Shown here: one piece after another, positions 14,124 through 18,752 of the stretch
Position numbering within the stretch: position 1 is the stretch's first letter
Layout of the letters: the number at the start of each line of letters is the position of its first letter
From: an uncultured Collinsella sp.
Lineage (GTDB): Bacteria; Actinomycetota; Coriobacteriia; Coriobacteriales; Coriobacteriaceae
Length of the DNA stretch: 18,752 bases
Assembly (NCBI GenBank): GCA_900539035.1
Contig: UQAU01000035.1
Coordinates: 1 to 18,752 of the forward strand
Reading direction: 5' to 3'
Program-made: the position numbers and the translations under genes
The notes under the pieces: model-generated
Databases searched by the model: none
What the model saw: the letters and a program-made list of their open reading frames with translations, nothing else
Told to the model about the DNA's origin: nothing

Positions 14124-15506
14124 ATGACAGAAGAAACAACCGCTGTCGTTGGGGAGGAGCATGAGCTCGCCTCAAAGCCGATTCCAGAACTCGTGCGCCG
14201 CTACACAATTGTGACCGGTCAGGGCATGCTCGCGCAGATCATTATGGTCGTGCTCGAGGGTCTCGTGATGGGCTGGGGCCTGGGCGCTCACGGTCTTGCT
14301 TGCGTCTCGATCATCATGTCTGTCGAGTACATCAATCTGGCCTTCGGCAATCTCTTCGGTACGGGCGTGCCGGCCGTCGTGGGCAATCTGCTCGGCGCCG
14401 GCGACATCAAGGGGGCGAGTAAGGCATTTAGCCAGGGTTTCTGGCTCACGGCGATTGTTTCGGTCCTGCTCGCCGTCGTGATGGCAGTCTTCACCGAGCC
14501 CATCTGTGCATTCTTTGGTGCAACGCCCGATATCATGGCTGACACGGTCGCCGGCGTGCGCACGTTCGCCGTTCTATTGCCGCTCACGGTCATCGGCCAG
14601 ATGGTTACCGCTGTTATGCGCGTCGATGAGAAGGTCCAGGTCTCGGCAAATCTCATGACCGTATCTGCCATCATTGCCATCTGCTGGCTCGCGCTCTCGA
14701 CCTTCGTGCTCAAGCTTGGCGTCATGGGTGCTGGCGTGTACTATGGCCTGTCCATTGGCATCTGGGCCATCGGCATCTTCTGGTATGTTGGCGGCAAGAA
14801 GTCTCAGCTCAAGATTAACCTGGTCGACCTCAAACTCGACATGGGTATCTGCGGGCAGATCGTTAAGATTGGCTTCCCGTTCTTCCTGGTCCAGGGTGCG
14901 ACATTCGTCTTCAATACCGTTGCCAACTCGCTGCTCGGCACGCTTGGCGGTGACATGGGTTCGCTCTACATCGCTGCATTCGGCGTAATCAACGGCTACA
15001 TTCTCTACATCACCATGATGGTCGCCCAGTGCTTCTCCTATGGTTTGCAGCCCATCGCTGCCTTCAATGCCGGTGCCAAGGCATGGGCGCGTCTTAAGGA
15101 GACGCTCTCCTGCACGCTTAAGTACCAGGTTGTGACGCTGGCGCTGGTCACCGTTGTACTCTGGCTTGCCGCCACGCCGGTGTGTGCCTTCTTTGCCGGC
15201 AGCGATCCCGCGCTCGTTGAGGTTGCCGCCAACGCCACGCGTACCGTCATCCTGGCTGTTGCCCTGGGCTATCTTGCCATGACCATGTCGATGTACTTCC
15301 AGGCGAACGAGAAGGTGGGTATCGCCACGTTCTGCGGCCTGCTCCGTTACGTGATCTGTTCCGTACCGCTCATGTACTTGCTTGGCAGCATGATGGGCGC
15401 GCAGGGTGTTTGGATTGCCTTGGTTGCAGCCGATGCCATTACCGGCCTGGTTTCCATTGCACTTGCTGCAAAGGAACAAAAGCGCCTGAATGGGCTCATT
15501 GCATAG
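14124..15506 (+). CDS. MATE-family multidrug/metabolite efflux transporter
   Basis: A 460-aa inner-membrane protein with about 12 helices in two related halves, typical of MATE (MatE/NorM/DinF-like) cation-coupled exporters. Family features are the first-helix segment RYTIVTGQGMLAQIIMVVLE, NLFGTGVPAVVGNLLGAGD in the first half, and FGVINGYILYITMMVAQCFS plus GLQPIAAFNAGA in the second. AAGGAAAGGGGAG before ATG 14124 is a strong ribosome site. It follows the amidohydrolase by 39 bases and ends at a strong terminator, so the two form one unit. It may export the amidohydrolase product or protect against its substrate. No substrate can be read from the sequence. Confidence 0.9.
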   Translation: MTEETTAVVGEEHELASKPIPELVRRYTIVTGQGMLAQIIMVVLEGLVMGWGLGAHGLACVSIIMSVEYINLAFGNLFGTGVPAVVGNLLGAGDIKGASKAFSQGFWLTAIVSVLLAVVMAVFTEPICAFFGATPDIMADTVAGVRTFAVLLPLTVIGQMVTAVMRVDEKVQVSANLMTVSAIIAICWLALSTFVLKLGVMGAGVYYGLSIGIWAIGIFWYVGGKKSQLKINLVDLKLDMGICGQIVKIGFPFFLVQGATFVFNTVANSLLGTLGGDMGSLYIAAFGVINGYILYITMMVAQCFSYGLQPIAAFNAGAKAWARLKETLSCTLKYQVVTLALVTVVLWLAATPVCAFFAGSDPALVEVAANATRTVILAVALGYLAMTMSMYFQANEKVGIATFCGLLRYVICSVPLMYLLGSMMGAQGVWIALVAADAITGLVSIALAAKEQKRLNGLIA

Positions 15507-15538
15507 CGTAGGGCCGCTTCTCATTCAACGGCGAAATC

Positions 15539-15573
15539 AAAGGGCGTTCTCCGCATGGAGGGCGCCCTTTTTT
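15539..15573. terminator. Bidirectional terminator between MATE and the GAF-LuxR gene
   Basis: A 14-bp stem (15539-15552 with 15557-15570, GCAT loop, two G-U pairs) is followed by six T (15568-15573) on the plus strand. On the minus strand it lies directly after the regulator stop codon and is followed by a weaker TTTGATTT run. Confidence 0.9.
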
Positions 15574-16375
15574 ATCGCGGGATGTTTTGCATGGCAGTCA
15601 TGAGGCCCAGGCGGTTGCTGACGCCGAGCTTGCGATAGATGGCGTTGACGTGCTTCTTTACGGTTGACTCGCTTATGAATAGCTCGTTTGCCATCTGTTT
15701 GTTCGTTTTGCCGTCGAGCATGAGCCGCATGACTTCGGCTTCGCGCGGTTGGATATTATGTTCTGCAATGAAGGCATTCAGCTGGTTTGTGTCTTCGGTC
15801 TGGGTGAGTTTAATGCCCCGAGGATAGAGGTTGGCGAGCGCGAGGCTCGCGTGCCGAGCGATTTCGAGCAGGATTGCGAGCTCGGTGTCGGTAAAGTCTC
15901 CGGCCGTGCGTTCGCGAAACAGGGCGATGCTTCCTAGCGGGCTGTCGTTGTGCGCGAGCGTGGCCGTACAGCCAAAGTAGACGCCCTGCGGTTCCATCCA
16001 TTTGCGATAGATGGGCGTGGCATCACGTCGCTCGACGTCGACGAGGTCGAGGTCGCGGTAGACGCCGATCTTATGTAGGTCAAAGCTCCATGTTGTATAG
16101 TCCATCGCGGCGTAGCGGTTGTAGTAGTCGCTCAGTGCGCGGTCGTCCATTCCGCTGCTTGCAGGATGGACGTAGCGTGGGGCATCACTGTCCGCCGCCT
16201 CGATAAGGTCGAACATGGCGATCCGATGGGGCACGAGCCCTGTCGCTCCCTCGAGGGTCTCCTTTTGCAGCTTATCAATACCGTGTGATGCGTGGATTGC
16301 AAGCGCGAGCTCGTTGAGAGCAGTCCAGGTCGTACTGTCCAACTCAATAGTCTGCTGTTTATTGCATGGGGGCAT
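15572..16375 (-). CDS. Soluble LuxR-family regulator with GAF-like sensor domain
   Basis: A 267-aa cytosolic regulator without membrane helices. Residues about 15-185 resemble the GAF-like sensor halves found in many LuxR proteins (SDYYNRYAAMDYTTW, then PLGSIALFRER and a helix DTELAILLEIARHASLALAN). Residues about 208-255 are the helix-turn-helix, with REAEVMRLMLDGKTNKQMAN followed by ESTVKKHVNAIYRKLGVSN. I chose ATG 16375 because GGAAAGGAC lies about six bases upstream; the in-frame ATG at 16411 lacks such a site. It is divergent from the second agmatine deiminase across 178 bp, so it probably controls that gene and possibly itself. Its architecture differs from the two membrane LuxR proteins nearby, which implies a cytoplasmic signal. 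The ligand is unknown. Confidence 0.9.
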   Translation of the reverse strand: MPPCNKQQTIELDSTTWTALNELALAIHASHGIDKLQKETLEGATGLVPHRIAMFDLIEAADSDAPRYVHPASSGMDDRALSDYYNRYAAMDYTTWSFDLHKIGVYRDLDLVDVERRDATPIYRKWMEPQGVYFGCTATLAHNDSPLGSIALFRERTAGDFTDTELAILLEIARHASLALANLYPRGIKLTQTEDTNQLNAFIAEHNIQPREAEVMRLMLDGKTNKQMANELFISESTVKKHVNAIYRKLGVSNRLGLMTAMQNIPR

Positions 16376-16553
16376 AGGGCGTCCTTTCCATTGTGGAACC
16401 CAGTATGTCATGTTCTCGGCCTGAATAGAACTTTAGGTCAGCGAATGGTATACCGTCGGTCGTTGAAAGGGGCTCGAGGGACCATTGAGAACATCTCGGT
16501 GCGGCCGCATCATGGTCTCGTCAAGCAAAAGCACCGAGATTTAGGAGCTTGAA
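16376..16553. promoter_or_regulatory. Divergent control region between GAF-LuxR and the second agmatine deiminase
   Basis: It contains the palindrome GGTATACC (16447-16454) within TATACCGT (16449-16456), matching the motif at 4530-4537. TAGAAC (16424-16429 region) lies about 17 bp before TATACC, a weak promoter-like arrangement. A perfect 10-bp leader hairpin follows at 16493-16540. Confidence 0.45.
16493..16540 (+). promoter_or_regulatory. Leader hairpin abutting the ribosome site of the second agmatine deiminase
   Basis: ATCTCGGTGC (16493-16502) pairs perfectly with GCACCGAGAT (16531-16540) across 28 nt. AGGAG starts at 16543, only two bases later. There is no T-run, so control of translation or stability is more likely than termination. 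Confidence 0.6.
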
Positions 16554-17675
16554 ATGAAGACAATCTACGAGAGTGAATCCACGCCTAAGAAGGACGGGTT
16601 CTATATGCCCGGTGAGTATGAGGAGCAGGAGCGCACCTGGATTCTATGGCCGCACCGCTCCGACGTGTGGCGCTGCGGCGCCAAGCCGGCACAGAAGGTC
16701 TTCACCGAGATCATCAAGACCGTTGCACGCTTTCAGCCCATCACTGTGGGCGTCAACACCGAAGACTTCCCCGCGGTGTGTGAGATCTTCGACGGCGTTG
16801 AGAACGTGCGCGTTATCCACATGGAGTACAACGACAGCTGGATTCGCGACCCCGGCCCGGCATTCCTCGTTAATGACAATGGTGAGGTGGCCCTTTCGCA
16901 CTTCCACTTTAATGCTTACGGCGGTTTCATTGACGGCCTGTATTTCCCGTGGGACAAGGACGCTTCCATTGGCCTGCAGGTGGCACAGCTTGAGCAGGTT
17001 AACCGTTATCGTCCCGAGGATTACATCCTCGAGGGCGGCTCGTTCAACTGTGATGGTCAAGGCACCGTCGTGACCACCGAGATGTGTCTGCTCAACGAGG
17101 ATCGCAACCCGCAATACACCAAGGAGCAGATTGAGGAGAAACTCTCTGAGTATCTCGGTATCGAGAAGGTTATCTGGATCAAGGACGGAATCGATCCGTA
17201 CGAAACGAACGGCCATGTGGACGACGTCGCATGCTTTAGTGCGCCCGGCGAAGTCTGCTGCATGTGGACCGACGATCCCAACCACAAGTTCTACAAGGAG
17301 TGTCAGGAGGCGTACAAGACGCTCTCCGAGGCCACGGATGCCAAGGGTCGCAAGCTCAAGATCCACAAGGTGATCATGCCTGCGACATCGGTATATATGA
17401 CCGAAGAAGAGGCCAGCACGATCGATCCCGTCGAAGGCGTGCTGCCGCGTACTCCCGAGGATGCTTTCGAACCGAGCTATCTCAATTTCCTGCCCATTAA
17501 CGGTGCGGTGCTTGTACCGCAGTTCGGCGATCCCAATGACGCCCAGGCGCTCAAAGATATCCAAGCTGCTTATCCGGACCGCGAAGTCATCGGTATCATG
17601 ACCCGTGAAGTTATCTACGGCGGCGGCAACATCCACTGCATCACCCAGCAGCAGCCTAAGGCGCGCTGTAAATAG
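16554..17675 (+). CDS. aguA: Agmatine deiminase (canonical copy 2)
   Basis: A 373-aa cytosolic agmatine deiminase of normal family length, producing N-carbamoylputrescine and ammonia. It keeps the full family pattern: YNDSWIRDPGPAF (Asp99), NAYGGFIDGLYFPWDKD, ILEGGS (Glu160), NGHVDD (His221, Asp223) and GGGNIHCITQQ with nucleophile Cys362. AGGAG six bases before ATG 16554 fixes the start. It stands alone, divergent from a GAF-LuxR regulator and followed by a strong terminator, so it is controlled separately from the aguBDA operon about 7.7 kb away. Compared with the copy at 7678-8883 it lacks the 25-residue insertion and keeps Gly-Pro after the RD pair. Codon use is intermediate. Its product would need the carbamoyltransferase at 4746 or another copy. 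Confidence 0.94.
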   Translation: MKTIYESESTPKKDGFYMPGEYEEQERTWILWPHRSDVWRCGAKPAQKVFTEIIKTVARFQPITVGVNTEDFPAVCEIFDGVENVRVIHMEYNDSWIRDPGPAFLVNDNGEVALSHFHFNAYGGFIDGLYFPWDKDASIGLQVAQLEQVNRYRPEDYILEGGSFNCDGQGTVVTTEMCLLNEDRNPQYTKEQIEEKLSEYLGIEKVIWIKDGIDPYETNGHVDDVACFSAPGEVCCMWTDDPNHKFYKECQEAYKTLSEATDAKGRKLKIHKVIMPATSVYMTEEEASTIDPVEGVLPRTPEDAFEPSYLNFLPINGAVLVPQFGDPNDAQALKDIQAAYPDREVIGIMTREVIYGGGNIHCITQQQPKARCK

Positions 17676-17713
17676 CAGTTCCATGGTGAACAGCGCTTGA
17701 TTGTCCGCACGCG

Positions 17714-17748
17714 AAAGTCCGCCGACTTCAATGGTCGGCGGACTTTTT
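17714..17748 (+). terminator. Intrinsic terminator after the second agmatine deiminase
   Basis: AAAGTCCGCCGAC (17714-17726), a 7-nt loop and its complement (17734-17746) form a 13-bp perfect stem, with five T at 17744-17748. It could also work weakly for the minus-strand acetyltransferase gene. Confidence 0.92.
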
Positions 17749-17797
17749 GTGTGGTGGTTTCAGCTGGACGGCGGGCCGTGCGGCTTAGGTGTGCAGG

Positions 17798-18448
17798 CTA
17801 ATCCTGCGTGTCGCCTCCGTACATGTAGACGATAAAGCCGTCGCCGGTGTCTTGGCTGTGATCCTCTAGGATGCGCTTCATGTTGAGGTGCTCGTAGAAC
17901 TGCCAATCGGAGTTGCAGTCGCTCATCAGGAAGAACTTGGTGCAGCCTGCCTTGGCGAGCTCGGCGCGCGCAAGGTCGATGAGCGCGCGGCCGAGTCCCT
18001 TGCCCTGCCAGTCGGGCACGATGATGATCAGGTTGAGCTGGCCTTGGGCGTACTCATTGCCCGTGGCGGCAAAGCGGTCGGCCGTGGCTTTCTCGCGGCT
18101 GTCGCCAAAGAGCGAACCCTCGAGCTTGGCGTCGGCGGTCTTTGCCATCTCGGTTGCCTGGGCGAACATCTCGTCGTAGCAGGGCTCCCACGTGGGATTG
18201 GTGCGCGGCTTGCCGTCCTCGAAGATGCCGATGCAGCAAGCGGCGATGATACGGCCCTCGGCCTCGGCGACGAGCGCGATAGGGGAGCGCTGCAACTGCA
18301 TGGCGATGTTAAAGCGCGCGCAGAAATCGGCGGCTTCGACGTCGCCGCGGTTGCGCAGCGTGTTGCACCACAGCTGGTTGTAGATGGCGGCGATGCCGGT
18401 CAGGTCATCGAGCGTGGCGGCGCGCAGAGTTACGTTGTCAAGGCTCAT
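17798..18448 (-). CDS. GNAT-family N-acetyltransferase
   Basis: A 216-aa cytosolic acyl-CoA-dependent acetyltransferase. The acetyl-CoA site is visible as LNLIIIVPDWQGKGLGRAL (138-156), with the Q-x-x-G-x-G/A core at 148-153, followed by a helix LIDLARAELAKAG, a strand KFFLMSDCNS and YEHLNMKR in the C-terminal part. The N-terminus (VTLRAATLDDLTGIAAIYNQ) is the usual first strand and helix. About 50 residues between the N-terminal part and the CoA motif (80-135) are longer than in minimal GNATs. AAAGGAG six bases before ATG gives a clear start. It is convergent with the second agmatine deiminase. A polyamine substrate is conceivable from the neighbourhood, but nothing in the sequence is specific for it. 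Confidence 0.9.
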   Translation of the reverse strand: MSLDNVTLRAATLDDLTGIAAIYNQLWCNTLRNRGDVEAADFCARFNIAMQLQRSPIALVAEAEGRIIAACCIGIFEDGKPRTNPTWEPCYDEMFAQATEMAKTADAKLEGSLFGDSREKATADRFAATGNEYAQGQLNLIIIVPDWQGKGLGRALIDLARAELAKAGCTKFFLMSDCNSDWQFYEHLNMKRILEDHSQDTGDGFIVYMYGGDTQD

Positions 18449-18752
18449 GGAGGCTCCTTTCAGGTTGGGTCAGGCCATCTCTGAGTGTGACATGGGCGCA
18501 CCGCCGCCGCATCAACCATTCGGCAGACGACCCCCGATCCCTCGGGGATGGAGGTCTCCAAGAGGGAATGAGAGTGGATAATCTCCCACTTTTAGCGCTG
18601 GTATAGGTCAAAAACGGGAGATAATCCACTCTCATTGTGGGCAGTCGTTTGGGGCGGTCTTTAAACGCGAGTCAAAAAACAAACGACCCCACCGCAACCC
18701 CAAAACGCGCGTCCCCCAGTGCCCCCATTGGCAACCCCCGGGGGAGAAAAAC
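18449..18752. other. Gene-free 304-nt end region with inverted repeats
   Basis: No ORF here has supporting signals. It contains a CCCCG/CGGGG hairpin (18532-18546 region), the long inverted repeat 18567-18636, GTCGTTTG (18644-18651) with CAAACGAC (18680-18687), and the palindrome CCCCCGGGGG near 18735-18744. The acetyltransferase promoter should be here, but I could not place it convincingly. Confidence 0.45.
18567..18636. repeat. 70-nt inverted repeat, 21-bp arms
   Basis: Positions 18567-18587 pair with 18616-18636, with one A-A mismatch (18580:18623), across a 28-nt loop. The loop adds TTTT/AAAA (18590-18593 with 18610-18613) after a 2x2 internal loop. There is no T-run directly after either arm. 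It lies upstream of the acetyltransferase, about 120 bp from its start codon. Function unknown. Confidence 0.65.

Noticed and set aside
4529..16454. GTATAC palindromes at 4529, 9182 and 16448 as a shared operator
   Set aside because: The 6-mer is also present inside coding sequence (about 324 and 13053), and its frequency fits chance. Only the longer TATACCGT match is kept as a weak finding.

Overview
The window looks like part of a high-GC Actinomycetota chromosome of the Coriobacteriia type, most likely a gut bacterium close to Collinsella. That assignment is an inference from three things: GC-rich codon use, strong AGGAGG-type ribosome binding sites, and several LuxR-type one-component regulators (two of them membrane-embedded) next to fermentative amine genes. 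I see no phage, insertion sequence, CRISPR, tRNA or rRNA.

Layout. 1-3268: a structured leader, then an ABC ATPase and a 10-TM FtsX-type permease of the BceAB antimicrobial-peptide class. 3313-3449: two strong inverted repeats between convergent units. 3451-9078: a membrane LuxR regulator divergent from an agmatine deiminase operon, putrescine carbamoyltransferase (aguB/ptcA) - amine antiporter (aguD) - agmatine deiminase (aguA), closed by a strong terminator. The gene order is that of aguBDA in lactic acid bacteria, but no carbamate kinase (aguC) follows. 9084-12148: a second aguD-like antiporter behind a highly structured leader, a 63-aa candidate gene on the minus strand, and a second membrane LuxR regulator. 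12292-15573: a leader peptide candidate, a YtcJ-type amidohydrolase and a MATE exporter. 15572-17748: a soluble GAF-like LuxR regulator divergent from a second, more canonical agmatine deiminase. 17798-18448: a GNAT acetyltransferase. 18449-18752: no gene, but a long inverted repeat.

How it works together (inference from families and context). Agmatine enters and putrescine leaves through the antiporters. AguA deiminates agmatine to N-carbamoylputrescine and ammonia. The carbamoyltransferase makes putrescine and carbamoyl phosphate, whose use for ATP needs a kinase encoded elsewhere. Two deiminases, two antiporters and three LuxR regulators suggest two separately controlled agmatine modules. 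The amidohydrolase/MATE pair between them may process and export a related amine or amide, but its substrate cannot be read from sequence.

The least explained parts are the RNA-level signals: stem-loops just before the ribosome binding sites of the pathway genes, a terminator-like hairpin 19 nt before the second antiporter, a 46-codon arginine-rich leader ORF whose stop overlaps the next Shine-Dalgarno, and several 20+ bp inverted repeats between transcription units.
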